Counted from the stretch's first letter, positions 1-11,884 are shown. The stretch: DNA of 64,000 bases from Pelodera strongyloides (GCA_036852015.1 JAANDG010000146.1:1-64000), one strand, 5' to 3'. The notes: a model not told the origin generated them from the letters alone. Numbers and translations are program-made.

Positions 1-39
1 TGAACTATCCGGGATTTGGCTTCACGGAAAGTGAGAGGA

Positions 40-70
<31 letters not shown>

Positions 71-962
71 CGGGAGGGAGGGAGAGAGAGAGAGAGGGAG
101 TTGTTTTCCCGGTGATACCTGATATTCTTATATTGTTTTCGTTTCCAGATGCGAGCGATCTAGAATATGACAACGACGAGCGAGATAATTTTGTGACCGC
201 AATGATAGAGAAGTTGAAAATCGACAAGAAAGTGTTATGGTTGGGACATAGCAGAGGAAATGAGGTGTGTGGTTTTTCGGAGAGAGAGAGAGAGAGAGGC
301 AGAGAGAGAGGCAGAGAGAGAGGCAGAGAGAGAGTATGGATAAGCTAATGCACGGAAATGCTTCAGTAGGGTCAAGCAGAGAGCGTACTTTTATTCTCAG
401 GTTTAGTCTCAGGAGACTTAGATATAGGCTTAGGGTCACTTTTGATCTTCCCGGTGGCCATCCTGGAGGCGCTTCACCCCCAGAGGTATGGCAAGCGCAA
501 TTTGTGTGCATTGGGTTCTCGCGTTAAAGAGAAATACCGGCCGGTATCTGAAAAGCATCGAGTCACCAGCTTTCTTTGCAGCCTATGCAAATGAACATGA
601 ATTAGAATAAAAATTCGAGCAAATTAGCATAAATACGTAAGAATTCAGGTATCCACGACTTGTTTCAAAAACCGGCCGGTATTTCGCCTTAACTGAAATG
701 AGCAGTTCCTGAACATTTCCCCTTAGCGGTTTATTATTATCTACTGTTCAGAATACCTTTCGCTGTGCGGTTCTTCATAAAGACATCTCGCTGGGTAGCG
801 TACTTGTGAATCCGACCGGATTCAAGATACACAAAGGAGTACGACCACATTTTGTGATAAAGGTGAGAGCATTCTGCTGTTTTTGCATTATCTCTCTCTG
901 TCTCTCCTCTCCCTCTCGTCTTCTCCCGCTCTCTCTCTCTCGCTTTCTCTATCTTCTCTCTC

Positions 963-1010
<48 letters not shown>

Positions 1011-3308
1011 ATCTATCTATCTATCTCTCTCTATGTATGTACGTGTGTGTATTTGTGAAATTCACTATTTGTAAATAATGCTAAACATTGCTTCAGGTCG
1101 CAAGCTGGGCCGATAAAAACGACCGAGTGAGACATTTCTTCAACCCGCTAACACGTTCAAGTAAGCTATTTTTTTTAATACTGGTGGTAAGATATTGTGC
1201 TCAGCGAGAGAAAGCCGAGAGAGCACGCTAAACAGGAGACGCCTGTAACCTACCCCAGCGGTAAATTTTATTGGAATCGGCCTCTGAATTTAGTGTGTGA
1301 AGAGTAACGATTGAGCATACTCATAAAGTGGCAAGATATCAAATGCAGAATGTCATATCTCCATGTTAATCGGTCATCTGCTAGCGTTGATACATATTCG
1401 TTTTTTTCATCATCGGATGCACCATCTTTTGGTGTATTTGATAAATAAACAAATAAAAAAGAGTGGGAGTACCAGAGTAAGGCGTGTGGAAGTTCCGATG
1501 CTGAAGAACCGGTGCGCCGCAAAACCCTGGCACGAAATGTGAAAACTCGTCGCTGCGGCAGACCATACGTTGCGCGGCGATGTCGGAATGAGTTAAACGA
1601 CGAGATTGAGGCGGATTTGTTTTGCAAATATTAAAGCGAATTGCCAGCCGGTTTTTGATTCACATCGATTGCAAATGAACATAAATTAGAATAAAAAATC
1701 GAGCTAAATTCGAGCAACTTTGCATAGATACGTAAGAATTCAGTTGTTCACGATGCGTTTCAAAAACGGGCCGGTATTTCGCTTTAAAGTAGGCGGTACA
1801 CATGGATAAATGACTTCTTTCTAGTGTACAGTATGCTGGGACTGAAGACTGGCTCGGCGGATATTGCAGCAGTTTGCGTACGATCAATGGCCACTTTTTC
1901 TTTTGAACGGATGCGAGAGACTGTGGAGCAGTTCAACAAGACACCGCATTTGCAGGTGAGCCTGACCTGCTAAGTGATGGCGGTGGTGGGATTCGAACCC
2001 ACCCCATATCGTTTCATATTCGAGCGCTATGGTAGCTTGCTTGCTGCGCTATAGTAGCTTGCTTGCTTGCGCTATAGAGTTCTGTCAGCTCTGCGGTTAC
2101 GTTGGGAATGCTGTGCTGCGAAGACATTGGCTGCGCCGCCCTGAACTGGCGCACCCACTTTTTTGCGCTCTGGTGCAGCTCCGACAAGGGCTGAAACGAT
2201 TTTATTTTTACACGAATAATAAAATATTTTAGACGTTTGTTTGCTACGCCGGCAAGGACTTTTTAATCGAAGAAGAAATTACACGCGAATTTTTTGAGAC
2301 GTTAGAAGGTGGGGAAGAAATGGTGGGTTTTTTGGAATACCGACTACTTGTAATTTGTTTTCTTATTGTTGGAAAGTCTCTCTGTTCCTAATATGAAATG
2401 GAAAAAATGATACGGAACATTCAAATTGTCTTTCGATTTTGATGTGTCGAATTTTGAATTTATGCCGTCTAGTGTATATATTTTCTTTGATACTGTGTTC
2501 TCTTTGTCATACATACAGTGCGCGTCATTGTATCCGGGCACCCCCAAATCTAGCATTAAAAAGCACAATTTGGCGTCATTAAAATTAATATATTAATATA
2601 ATTTTTTTATGCTTTATGCTGAAAATCATTTTGTTTGGGTTTTTGGGCATGCTTGATTTAGTAGCTGTATTAGATTTCCTCCAAAAGTAGTAGAAACTCG
2701 TTTTTTTTGGGTGCCCGTATACTTGTGACGTGCACTGTAGTGTTTTGAAAACAACGAACAAAAACTCGGATCCTATGCTCATCGAATAATTAATGTGATG
2801 CGTGAGTTACGAGTTTTCGCCACCGATCTACGAAGTTGTTTTGTGGCGTTTTCGATTTCCTGTGTAGCTCTCAAAGATGTCGAATTGGGTGCATATTCCC
2901 TTTAAAGCGAAATACCGGCCGCATTTTGAAACACATCGAATACACCAGCATCTTATGCAACTTATGCAAATGAGCATAAATTGGAATAAAAAATCGAGCT
3001 AAATTCGAGAAAATTAGCGTAAGTACGTAAGAATTGAGTTGTCCGTGATGTGTTTCAAAAACCGGCCGCTACTTCGCTTTGATACTCTCCTAACTTCTGT
3101 TTTATCAAAATGTATGTTTCAGGTGTTTCCGAGGTCTACAGATGATGAGGAGCAAGCCTCGGCCTTCGCTATACCCAGACTTGAGAAGGGCGTCCGTGCT
3201 GTAGGAGTCTGCTTCAAGGAGGACGGACACTTCTTGCAAAAGTATAGGAGTAGACTAATTGCTGACGGAATAGAGACTATGATAATTAGAAGAAGTACTA
3301 GATTGTAA
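1..3308 (+). CDS. Alpha/beta hydrolase, DUF1057 type (5' end outside window)
   Basis: Seven exons join in phase: 1-30 (partial), 149-264, 752-862, 1097-1160, 1825-1955, 2233-2322, 3123-3308 (TAA), about 241 visible residues. Exon 1 reads NYPGFGFTE, the strand-loop before the nucleophile elbow in this family. Exon 2 carries the elbow GHSRGNE (nucleophile Ser). Exon 3 has NPTGFKIHKGVRP, a hallmark of the DUF1057 group. Exon 6 has YAGKDFLIEEEI (probable acid residue) and exon 7 DGHFLQ (catalytic His). A Ser-Asp-His hydrolase is therefore predicted; substrate and location are unknown. The N-terminus lies upstream of the window. Family A MITEs occupy introns 2, 4 and 6, and the intron 5-6 region also holds a Tc1-like MITE. 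The last 49 nt including the stop are repeated after a MITE at 3504-3552. The family call is from remembered motifs, not a search. Confidence 0.85.
45..105. repeat. (AG)n microsatellite
   Basis: Imperfect (AG)n run in intron 1 of the DUF1057 gene. A second run lies at 278-335 in intron 2. Open frames across them are low-complexity artefacts. Confidence 0.95.
524..692. mobile_element. MITE family A copy 1
   Basis: Ends read TTAA-AGAGAAATACCGGCCGG and CCGGCCGGTATTTCGCC-TTAA, with TTAA at both edges. The interior carries the ATGCAAAT octamer typical of the family. It lies in intron 2 of the DUF1057 gene. Confidence 0.9.
886..1036. repeat. (CT)n microsatellite with TCTA tail
   Basis: (CT)n/(TCTA)n run forming much of intron 3 of the DUF1057 gene, upstream of the exon 4 acceptor. 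Confidence 0.95.
1631..1787. mobile_element. MITE family A copy 2
   Basis: TTAA-AGCG left end and CGCT-TTAA right end with family A interior, in intron 4 of the DUF1057 gene, 37 nt upstream of exon 5. Confidence 0.9.
1977..2050 (-). other. tRNA-like 3' half fragment
   Basis: The minus strand has a perfect T-arm (GGTGG, GTTCGAATC, CCACC) followed by ACCGCCA like an acceptor strand. The 5' half does not fold as a tRNA and runs into a short tandem duplication around 2030-2070. Probably a SINE or pseudo-tRNA remnant. Confidence 0.35.
2514..2739. mobile_element. Tc1/mariner-like MITE
   Basis: A 222-bp element flanked by TA dinucleotides (2514-2515, 2738-2739). Its ends are CAGTGCGCGTCA and TGACGTGCACTG, continuing into GGGCACCC/GGGTGCCC. 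TA duplication and CAGTG termini are typical of Tc1/mariner. The interior has no long ORF, so it is non-autonomous. It lies between exons 6 and 7 of the DUF1057 gene. Confidence 0.8.
2902..3080. mobile_element. MITE family A copy 3
   Basis: Family A ends and interior. The left edge has TTAA; the right edge is CGCTTTGA, so the right target copy has decayed. It ends 42 nt before the last exon of the DUF1057 gene. Confidence 0.9.
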
Positions 3309-3317
3309 CGTACAGGT

Positions 3318-3504
3318 AAAAGCGAAATACCGGTCGGTTTTTGAAGCACATCGAGTACATCAGGATTCTTATGCAGTTATGCAACCTATGCAAATGAACA
3401 TAAATTAGAATAAAAAATCGAGCTAAATTCCAGCAAATTAGCATAAGTACGTAAGAATTCAGCTGTGCACGGTGCGTTTCAGAAACCGGCCGGTATTTCG
3501 CTTT
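3318..3504. mobile_element. MITE family A copy 4
   Basis: Starts 10 nt after the DUF1057 stop codon and ends exactly where a second copy of the gene's terminal codons begins. Confidence 0.9.
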
Positions 3505-3552
3505 GCTGACGGAATAGAGACTATGGTTATTAGAGGAAGTACTAAATTGTGA
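3504..3552 (+). repeat. Duplicate of the DUF1057 terminal codons
   Basis: Repeats 3260-3308 with a handful of substitutions, keeping the reading frame to a stop (TGA here, TAA in the gene). It encodes ADGIETMVIRGSTKL against ADGIETMIIRRSTRL. The two copies are separated by a family A MITE. Confidence 0.85.
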
Positions 3553-3609
3553 TGTCTTTTGTTTCTGCGTCTGGTTATGTATGCTCGCGAGCTGTCATTA
3601 TAAGTTAAT

Positions 3610-3615
3610 AATAAA
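3610..3615 (+). terminator. Candidate poly(A) signal
   Basis: AATAAA about 300 nt after the DUF1057 stop. It may serve this gene. Confidence 0.4.
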
Positions 3616-3897
3616 AAGTTGTAGTATTATAGATTAGTATAGTAGAATGTTGGTTGAGAAAATTTCTGTAAACCACAGAAAGTCGTAACTATATTTTCTT
3701 CCGTTTGCCTGTTTTGCGGAAGCGAAAAGGCGAAGTATGATAATAGATAGAATTGCACAAAGTCACAACATTAGTAAAGTTTATATCTTTTTTGAAATGT
3801 GCACAACGTAATAAATTTTTTGTTTTCTTTCTTTGTTTTCTGTATTACTTAGTGTTACTCTCAGACTGTCATTGAAAAGAAATTTCTAGTTTCTAAG

Positions 3898-4073
3898 ACA
3901 CGAAATACTGTCCAATTTCGAAACGCATCGAATAACCAGCATTCTTATGCATCTTATGCAAATGAGCATAAATTTGAATAAAAAGTCGAGCTAAATTCGA
4001 GCAAATTAGCATTAATACGTAAGAATGCTGGTGTCCACGATGCGTTTCAAAAAACGGCCAAAGTTTCGCTTTG
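3898..4073. mobile_element. MITE family A copy 5 (diverged)
   Basis: CGAAATACTGTCC left end and AGTTTCGCTTTG right end, with the ATGCAAAT and ATTCGAGCAAATTAGC interior typical of the family. Confidence 0.8.
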
Positions 4074-4160
4074 ATCTCCTTACCACTTACCACAGAGGAA
4101 CACAGTTGACGACAGTTCCCGGGTTTTTTTTCGCGAGAACCATTTTCGAGACCACCTGAG

Positions 4161-4344
4161 TATAAAAGGGAAATACCGGCCGGTTTTTGAAACCCACCGT
4201 GGACTACATAATTCTTACGTGTTTATGCTAAGTTACTATAATTTAGCTCGATTTTTTATTCTAATTTATGTTCACTTGCATAAGCGACATAAGAATGTTT
4301 GTGTACTCGATGTGTTTCAAAAACCAGCCAGTATTTCGCTTTAA
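4161..4344. mobile_element. MITE family A copy 6
   Basis: GGAAATACCGGCCGG left end and CCAGTATTTCGCTTTAA right end with family interior. Confidence 0.85.
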
Positions 4345-4740
4345 GTTTTCTTCGAACTGACCATTCGCCAACTGATCTACATTTAGTCTAGTCACCAAGT
4401 AGTCACTAATCAGTCATCAAATGGTTTTCCATGAACTCATTTGGTCATCGGCAACGGGCGGAGACTATGTGTCTGGGCAATTATTCCGTCTTCCTGTGTA
4501 ACACGTGGTTAGCGGTTAGTGGGGTCTGGGTTAGTTCTCTTCCTTATGAGTAGGCTGATTAGCTTATTTAGCAGCGGGAACATGTGCCCGGGAATTTACG
4601 CAGCGTGATATAAATGGGCAATACATCCTAGCTTGCAACATTTAATCTTTTTTTTCGTATCCTTTTCATTAATTAATTAATTCTGGTGTTGTGTGTCTCT
4701 CTCAGGCTCTCTTTGTTGCTGTTTCTCTCCATCTTTATAT

Positions 4741-4774
4741 CCTCTCCTCTCTCTCTCTCTCTCTCTCTCTTCTT

Positions 4775-4814
<40 letters not shown>
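4741..4814. repeat. (CT)n microsatellite
   Basis: Nearly pure (CT)n run. Confidence 0.95.
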
Positions 4815-4816
<2 letters not shown>

Positions 4817-4914
4817 ATTTTGTGCTTCTTGGGTTTGGGGTTTTCCCTGAATTAACAGCTAAATTATACACTCAATGTTCTCGGCCTGAGCAGATGACCA
4901 CTAGAATGTGGGGC

Positions 4915-5138
4915 TTAAAGAGAAATAATGGCCGATTTTTGAAACACATCGTGGAAAGCAAAAGGAAAACTGAATTCTTACGTGGACAGCATATTATGCA
5001 AATTGAATTCTTACGTGCAAATTTGCTCGATTCTTCTTGATTTTTTTCCAATTTATGTTCATTTGCATAGGCTGCATAGGAATGCTGGTGTACTGTGTAC
5101 TCGATGCGTTTCAAAAGCCGCCCGGTATTTCGGTTTAA
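4915..5138. mobile_element. MITE family A copy 7 (diverged)
   Basis: TTAA at both edges. Left end AGAGAAATAATGGCCG, right end CCGGTATTTCGGTTTAA. The interior has a small duplication, making it longer than the 180-bp norm. Confidence 0.8.
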
Positions 5139-5514
5139 ATGTCAATATTTCGTAAAGAAATTACTGAAATACCTAATGATATTCAGGTTAGTATCTTTCC
5201 TCAGTCCGTCCTTTTTAGCTTTTAGCGAGGTCTAGGCTTTTAGAGTGCCACATGTATGTGTGGTATGCACACAATTTGTTTAATCTCTTCTCAGAAATAG
5301 CCATCTTTAAAGCCTTATTCCCCCCATTATCAGTGCGTATTAATCACAGCTTATCAAGAACTTAACAAGTGCGCCGTAATGTTGACTTTAACACCTTAAA
5401 GGGGTTTACGTTTAGTGCCCGTTCTAGGGTCGAAGCCCCGGTCCAGACACTTCACAAGCCTGAGTCCTTACATAGGAAACGGAGAACCATTTTGTGAAGG
5501 TTACTTTTTTTGTG

Positions 5515-5645
5515 GGCCCACCCATTTGGTGACCAATTGGTGACATTGGCGTGACCAAATTTTCTCAAACCCGTCGTCAAATGGTCACCAAATGGTCATT
5601 GATCAGTCACCAAATGGTTCTTTTTGAGTGGAAACCATTTGGTGA
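5515..5645. repeat. TTTGGTGACC repeat cluster
   Basis: Several direct and inverted ACCATTTGGTGAC words in a short space. Similar clusters lie at 7190-7325, 17575-17730 and 59895-60095, suggesting a short dispersed element of its own. Confidence 0.6.
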
Positions 5646-5801
5646 CCGGCCAACGACGGTTTTGCTGTGATTTCGGCAATTATTCCGTGAATGTCGCAAT
5701 TGTTTCATTTCAAGCTAATTGCCCTAACGTTTATTCTTTATTACATCATTATTTTCTGGTTGCGCACATGGCTCGTATGCTCGTAATGCTCGTAACGACC
5801 A

Positions 5802-6240
5802 AGATGTACGTTTTCGTTGATTATTGTTGTGTTTTTTTAAAGCTGTATGGCACATGGTTCTTTGAAATAAACACGTGCTAAATCAGCTTTTCGTGGGTAT
5901 ATGTAAATTATGTGCCATTCCGTGTCCTTCCGCAACAGACGGACCTAGAAATTTGCATGTAATATACGAAATTGCAGTTGTTGAGCCCTTAGATTCAAAA
6001 TAAGATTTTATGTGCACCCTTTTCCTTTTCTGTGCACCAGGATGTACGTGTTCGTTGATTATTGTTGTGTTTTTTAAAGCGGCGTGGCACATGGTTTTTG
6101 AAAGAAACACTTTCTAAACAGCATTTCATGGGTGTGTAAATTGTGTTCCATTCCGTGCCCTTCCGCAACAGACGGACCTAGAAATTTGCATGTAATATAC
6201 GAAACTGCAGTTGTTGAACCCTTAGATTTAGAATTAGCTT
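5802..6240. repeat. Tandem direct repeat, two units of about 200 bp
   Basis: About 5802-6017 and 6041-6240 are parallel copies. Both have a GTTGATTATTGTTGTG lead, a family B-like left end (AAAGC...GGCACATGG) and the block CAACAGACGGACCTAG. Confidence 0.8.
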
Positions 6241-6844
6241 TTCAATGCATCCTTGCAATTCTGTGTGATTTTTCTCTTGTCCCATGCATATGAAGTTAGT
6301 AGGGCACGTGAGTTTTTGGCAGGTCAGAGGCCAGATCTCGGCCTTTAATGTAATGAACCAATATAATATGGCCAGATAGGAAATGCAAAACACCAAAAAA
6401 AACGGAACATGATCATCGAAAAACCCGCTCAGAACAGTGTTTTTTTCGAGCACAATCGATGATTTTTTATGTATTATTTTTTCCAGATTTTCAGTAAAAA
6501 CCCGTGCTTTTTTGAAGCAGACTCCGAATAAACACGGAACTTGGACGGAAAAAAACACGGAGCAGAAAATGGCGTGCAACGTGTGTTCGCAGTTGTCACG
6601 CCGCTTGCACGCCAAAAGCCCGAGGCGAAATTGCGTGATTACGGCGTGAAAGGGGCAACATTTCTTGCTCACGGCGTGCAAGCGGCAACGCAACGGCGTA
6701 CAACTTGCGCGCCAGAACCCAACGGCGTGCCCCTTTTCCCGCCGCTTGCACGACAATTTTCACGTTGATAACGGACGGTATGTTGGAAAACAACATACCC
6801 ATATCCCTATGGTGTACGCAAATAAATTGAATTAGACCGTATCG

Positions 6845-6931
6845 CGCAGTTTCGCGCAGTTATTTGCCTACACTACATGAGAATGCAGCGAGCAACATAC
6901 GTTTCAAAAACAGGCTGTTATACTGCTTTAA
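6845..6931. mobile_element. MITE family C fragment (right part)
   Basis: CATACGTTTCAAAAACAGGC followed by TGTTATACTGCTTTAA, matching the right end of the full family C copy at 13169-13347. Confidence 0.6.
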
Positions 6932-8410
6932 TATTTCTTCTCTTGTTCTCTGAAGTTAGATCACGTGAGTTTCAACTAGACCAGAGCTCGGGCTTTAATC
7001 AAATGAAGGGCGTATAGAAGAGATATATGACTTCGTCGACTGGCACACAGAGGGAAATGAACTTTGCCAAACAAACAAACGTCCATAGGCAATTCGCGGA
7101 ACTTTGCACAAAGCTCATTTTAGCCCTGGCTAGTCTAGTTTTACTTTCTCGTTTCTGGGTACACATGAAGACGTAACACTTGCCCAGACCACAGAAAAAC
7201 CATCAGTAACTGACCAACAAATGGTTCACACAAAATCCATTTGGTGACCGATCAGTGACCATTTGGTGACTATGTGATGACCCGTTGACAAAGGTTTCGA
7301 GAAAAAATGATCACCAAGTGGGTTGGCCGGGATATTTTCCAAATACACGCGCGCTCCTCGCGCACGTGTAGCCCACCCATGACGCTTCTCTTTTTGTGCC
7401 GCTCGCTCTCTGCTCATAATAGTTGTTCGTTTACTTTTTACAGCTACTGTTCGCATAAATTATCCCCAAAACGTCTAATGATCATCCGTCATATTTCTTT
7501 GTCAAACTGCGTTCAGTTCAAAGGGTTTTCGTAATCCGGGGACACCAATCAAAACTTTTTTCCTCTACCTTCGACCCCCTTATTTTAAACCTTTACACGC
7601 TGCCCGACTTCATAAAACTACAAATTTAACGCTCTGGAATAAGTGTGTCTGTGGTTCTCAGAAACCCGGTCCATATTATTTTCTTCCACAATTTCATGCG
7701 TTTCGGCCCGTTTTTTTTTTCACAATTTCGCGCCATGACCTCGCCGCGCACCACCCCGAGTTTCTCCAGTTTGCTCATTGGCTTACCATAGTTTTATCCT
7801 CGTTCTTCTAATTATTGTCCGTGTTCGCAAAAATATTGGGACTAAATTGGGTAACTACCCATCCAACGCTAATTACATAATCCTGAACTAGAGCCTATAT
7901 CACGACTTTTGTGAAGAACTGCATTTGCATGTCCTATATGCAAATTTCTTGGACCTGCTATCCAACGTATACATCACAAATCACGTGCAATACCTCATTA
8001 ATCATATCCAAAGCCAAAGACAACACCCTAAATAAATTTGCCGTTTCCATGTCATACATTCTCTTTGCAAATGCCAATATTTCATTTCAATCGCATTGCT
8101 TTTCACCCGAAAATTATAAATTACCCCCCAATAAATCTCTCGACTACGGTAGGAATATTGGAATGTATTAATTAGCATACAATCCATCAAGAAGACGTTT
8201 AGAATCTACGGGTTTTTGAACGATGGGGAACAAATTAACCAACAATCAAAATCTGAATGAGTAAATTAATTTTGAGGCAATTGCATGTAATGAGATAGAT
8301 ATAAATTGAGAAACGCCCAAATAGAGGTAGGATGGGGTTCATTTAGGCTTTATGCTGTCTTAGCAGGCAGTTTACATGTTTACGGGTCGCGAGAACTTGG
8401 CAGTATTGCG

Positions 8411-8505
8411 CGCGGCGAACACCTGGCACGAGTATGTCGCGCGGCGAGCACCTTCCACGAGTATGTCGCGCGGCGAGCACCTGGCACGAGTATAATATGT
8501 CCCGT
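8411..8505. repeat. Minisatellite, three units of 29-30 bp
   Basis: Three tandem units around GGCGAGCACCTGGCACGAG-TATGTCGCGC. GC-rich in an AT-rich neighbourhood. Confidence 0.85.
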
Positions 8506-9224
8506 AGCCCGAGTGTAAACCTGGCGAAGGCTTGGCTAAAAATCTCCTCCACAGCCCATATTGCATGTGACAAGAAGCTCAGTTTTCTCCCAAGAAACCT
8601 TGTAAATACTGAAAGCCAGCAATGCGCCACGCTATAACGCTGACGAAAGGTGGCTTGCAAGCAGCAACTTTACGGCGTGCAAGCGGCAACGTTACGGCGG
8701 TTAACTAGCACGCCAGAACCCAACGTAGTGCCACTTTCTTCCACGCCGCATTTCACGTTGTTGATGCCTTCCGTCTGGCGCGTTTCATGAGTTGCAGGGG
8801 CAATTACTGTTTATCTAATTTTCCTTCACAGTACCCTAGCGTAACCCATTTTACTGCTTCATATCGTAGGCTATATCCTTACGGCGATAATTTTTGCAAT
8901 TTGCGCAAAAATCGGAAATTGCGCTCATGATTCCTAGAAAGTATAGTGTACAATTGTAACATTCGTTGTGAAAAAGAGCGTTTCTAGCTGTGATTCGTTC
9001 CCGGTTCATCAAGATTATTCGTTTTTTTCTATATTAACTAAAAATGTATTAAATTTTCTGTGAATAATTACTTGTACTAACAATTTAGTTATAACTAAAC
9101 CTGGGTCGCGCATGCATTCAATTGTAAAAGAAGTAGTTATTCAAAATTTCTTTCAACAATTGTATGTAAGCATATGTATCGAGGTGAAAAGTAGGCCTAT
9201 TGGATAATACACCATGGACTCCCA

Positions 9225-9415
9225 GGCACCACTGGACACCATTGGCATTGCGCCACTTTAACTTTTGCATGAAAATAAAGTATTTTGTTAAAATTAATTA
9301 TTAGTAATCTAAGTTCACAACGTAAATATGCTAATGATGATATGATAATCCGTATTTCGACCTAACCTTTGAAATTGGGGCATGTTTAGCTGAAGGTGTC
9401 CAGTGGTGTCCGGCT
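9225..9415. mobile_element. Possible small MITE (CACCACTGGACACC ends)
   Basis: Inverted 15-17 bp ends: GGCACCACTGGACACC on the left and GGTGTCCAGTGGTGTCC on the right. The AT-rich interior lacks an ORF. Confidence 0.5.
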
Positions 9416-9460
9416 GTGAAAAGTACCCTTGTTTGACCTTTGACAAGACCGACTAGACGA

Positions 9461-9491
<31 letters not shown>

Positions 9492-9828
9492 GCTTCTGAG
9501 AATAGTTTCATATAGCTTGAATGTGGGAGCTATAAATGCGATACTCTGAACTAGGGTTACTTTTATATTTACACCTAACACTTTGTCCATGATCTGTTAA
9601 ATTCATTGATTTTTACGGAAATTTCATCCGTCGAAATTACTGAAAAAGTGCTTTCCTCTAGAGTATAATACCCTTTCGCATCAAATCGCAACCTCGTCGT
9701 CTGTTTGTTTAAGAGATTTCAAGGTTCGCTTTTTCGTCTTAACGACTTCAATTTAATTGAATGTGAAAACACGTTATTCCCCCACAAGCTGATTTTAGCC
9801 CTAATTAATGGTAAGATGACCTTCTGAT

Positions 9829-9985
9829 ACACCTTTAAATAGGTCTCACTTTATTGATACACCTCTAAATTATGTTACGCTCACTTTATTTGATACACCT
9901 TTAAATAGGCAACAGTTTCCACATTTCAAAATCACGTGCCAAACCGCTTTGAATGAGAAAATTTATACACCTTTAAATCTTTAAA
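9829..9985. repeat. Short repeat, four copies of TACACCTTTAAAT
   Basis: Four spaced copies of the word GATACACCTTTAAATAGG or a close variant in 160 bp. Confidence 0.6.
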
Positions 9986-10328
9986 TCGGTCACTATATAT
10001 TTTCGCGAAAATTATTTTTCCCTAAAATGTTCCCGTCTTGAGACTTGAGTCTTGAGCAGATTATCTAAGTACAAAAGTGAATGTTTTCGGAAAAAATACA
10101 GGAAAATCAACATCGAAAAACATCAATTACTATTCTAGATCACTGCTAAATTGCTCCTAAACACGTCCGTAGAAAAGAATTGACTGTAATTGTAATCCCG
10201 CCAATTATGTCTCGTTGGTTTCCTGTAAATACTGACTAGTTTAGAGTGAAGTACGTACGATTCGACAAATTTTGATTTGGCTTCACATCGTCATATGTCT
10301 GACCCTCTTAAGCAACCAATATACTATT

Positions 10329-10464
10329 TTAAAGAGGTATGACACCTGGTTTGGAACATCCGTTGAAGTTTTTCAATGTTGTGCCGGAAATGACCAAACG
10401 CTGCTATTTACAGGAAATCCAGTCCAAAATCGTATGATCACAGCCACGTGGTATACTGCTTTAA
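10329..10464. mobile_element. MITE family B copy
   Basis: Left end TTAAAGAGGTATGACACC and right end CCACGTGGTATACTGCTTTAA. Its right TTAA is also the left TTAA of the adjacent family A copy. Confidence 0.75.
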
Positions 10465-10641
10465 AGCAAAATACCGGCCGGTTTTTGAAACGCGTCGTGG
10501 ACAACTGAATTCTTATGAATTTATGCTAAGTTGCTCGAATTTAACTCGATTTTCTTCCTAATTTATGATCCTTTGAATGAGCTGCGTAAGAATGCAGGTA
10601 TACTCGATGCGTTTCAAAAACCGGCCAGTATTTCGCTTTAA
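10461..10641. mobile_element. MITE family A copy 8
   Basis: TTAA-AGCAAAATACCGGCCGG left end and CCAGTATTTCGCT-TTAA right end. It directly abuts the family B copy. Confidence 0.9.
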
Positions 10642-11201
10642 ATATAATATTGTCATTTTGATCTTTATTATTGTTATTTTCACGGGAAACTATGTGCACT
10701 CTTGTTTAGTTTCAGAGATCCATCTGCATTCGAGCGTGATTCCTTTTCTTTCGGAATTGCGTGTGTCTTGAACAGATTCCGGTGTTTCAAGCGAATTCAT
10801 ACACGTTTTCTTTTTCCCCTTTTATGATATCCACAATGTACGTACCTATGTGTGCGTTCCCATTCAACCTCTATCTCTCAATCTATCGATCTCGCGCTAT
10901 CTGTCTAGCTCCCTCGATCTCTCTCTCTCTCTCTCTCTATCTTACAATAAAAAGTCTTGGCTGCGTTTGCACCGATGTGCACATTTTCGTTTCGCATTTT
11001 TGCCCAGGCATTTTTGCCAGGTACTTGCCACGAGCTCTACGAATCAAAACAAGAAAAGCTTCTCCGTTTGGTTAATTTTGGATAATTTTGTTAGGTCTTT
11101 GGGAGATCAGCAGAACTTGGAGTTTTTTTCGGAATCCGCTTTGCAACGTGAAACTTTAGCGGTGCTTGACAAAAAAATGGTGAACGCCAGTCAAGCTTTT
11201 G

Positions 11202-11219
11202 CTTAGGCTTAGGCTTAGG
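11202..11219 (+). repeat. Interstitial (TTAGGC)n telomere-like run
   Basis: GCTTAGGCTTAGGCTTAGG, nearly three units of the nematode telomere repeat. Confidence 0.7.
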
Positions 11220-11367
11220 TCGCTGCGCACCTAATCTTCTGGTTCTGTTTTTGTGCCAGCTTCTCGCCGCGCGCCACTCGTGTTTCATCAGTATTGCAGC
11301 CCGTTTGATAGTCTTGGGCTCTTGCTAAAACTTATGTCTTGGGGACTCGTCGCGTAAATTTGATAGC

Positions 11368-11540
11368 TTAAAGCGAAATACCGGCCGGTTTTTGAAACAC
11401 ATTGGCATTCTTATGCAGTGTATGCAAATGAACATAAATCAGAATAAAAAATCAAGCTAAATTCGTGCAACTTAGCATAGATGCGTCAGAATTCAGTTGT
11501 CCACGATACGTTTCAAAAACCGGCCGGTATTTCGCTTTAA
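11368..11540. mobile_element. MITE family A copy 9
   Basis: TTAA at both edges with clean AAGCGAAATACCGGCCGG inverted ends. Confidence 0.92.
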
Positions 11541-11827
11541 CCTGACCTTAAACTTATAGGACATTTTCGGTTCCTTAGGGAATTTTCCTCTATTATTATG
11601 CTCTGACCCCCGTCTACGCAAGCAAATGATGTAAACTTTAATGTTTAAAAAGAATTCTCTAGACTGAAATAGACATTTTCCTTCTTTTCATTAACGGTAA
11701 GTAAGGAGTAAACTTATAAGAATAATGGTAAGATATTCTCCAGCATTTCTTTTCCTTCGTTCTATATTTGTGACTTTCAAAACCGCGCATGGTTAATGTA
11801 ATTTCGTTAAGTAAATGAGGACAAAAG

Positions 11828-11835
11828 GAGAGAGC

Positions 11836-11867
<32 letters not shown>

Positions 11868-11884
11868 GTGGGAGAGAGAGAGAG
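11828..11884. repeat. (AG)n microsatellite
   Basis: Nearly pure (AG)n run. Confidence 0.95.

Noticed and set aside
401..527. Possible extra DUF1057 exon after TTATTCTCAG
   Set aside because: Exon 2 (ending at 264) joins exon 3 (from 752) in phase with family-like sequence, and the 401-527 frames contain stops or MITE sequence.
1268..1627. 119-aa minus-strand ORF
   Set aside because: It lies in intron 4 of the DUF1057 gene, with no domain-like composition and no splice partners.
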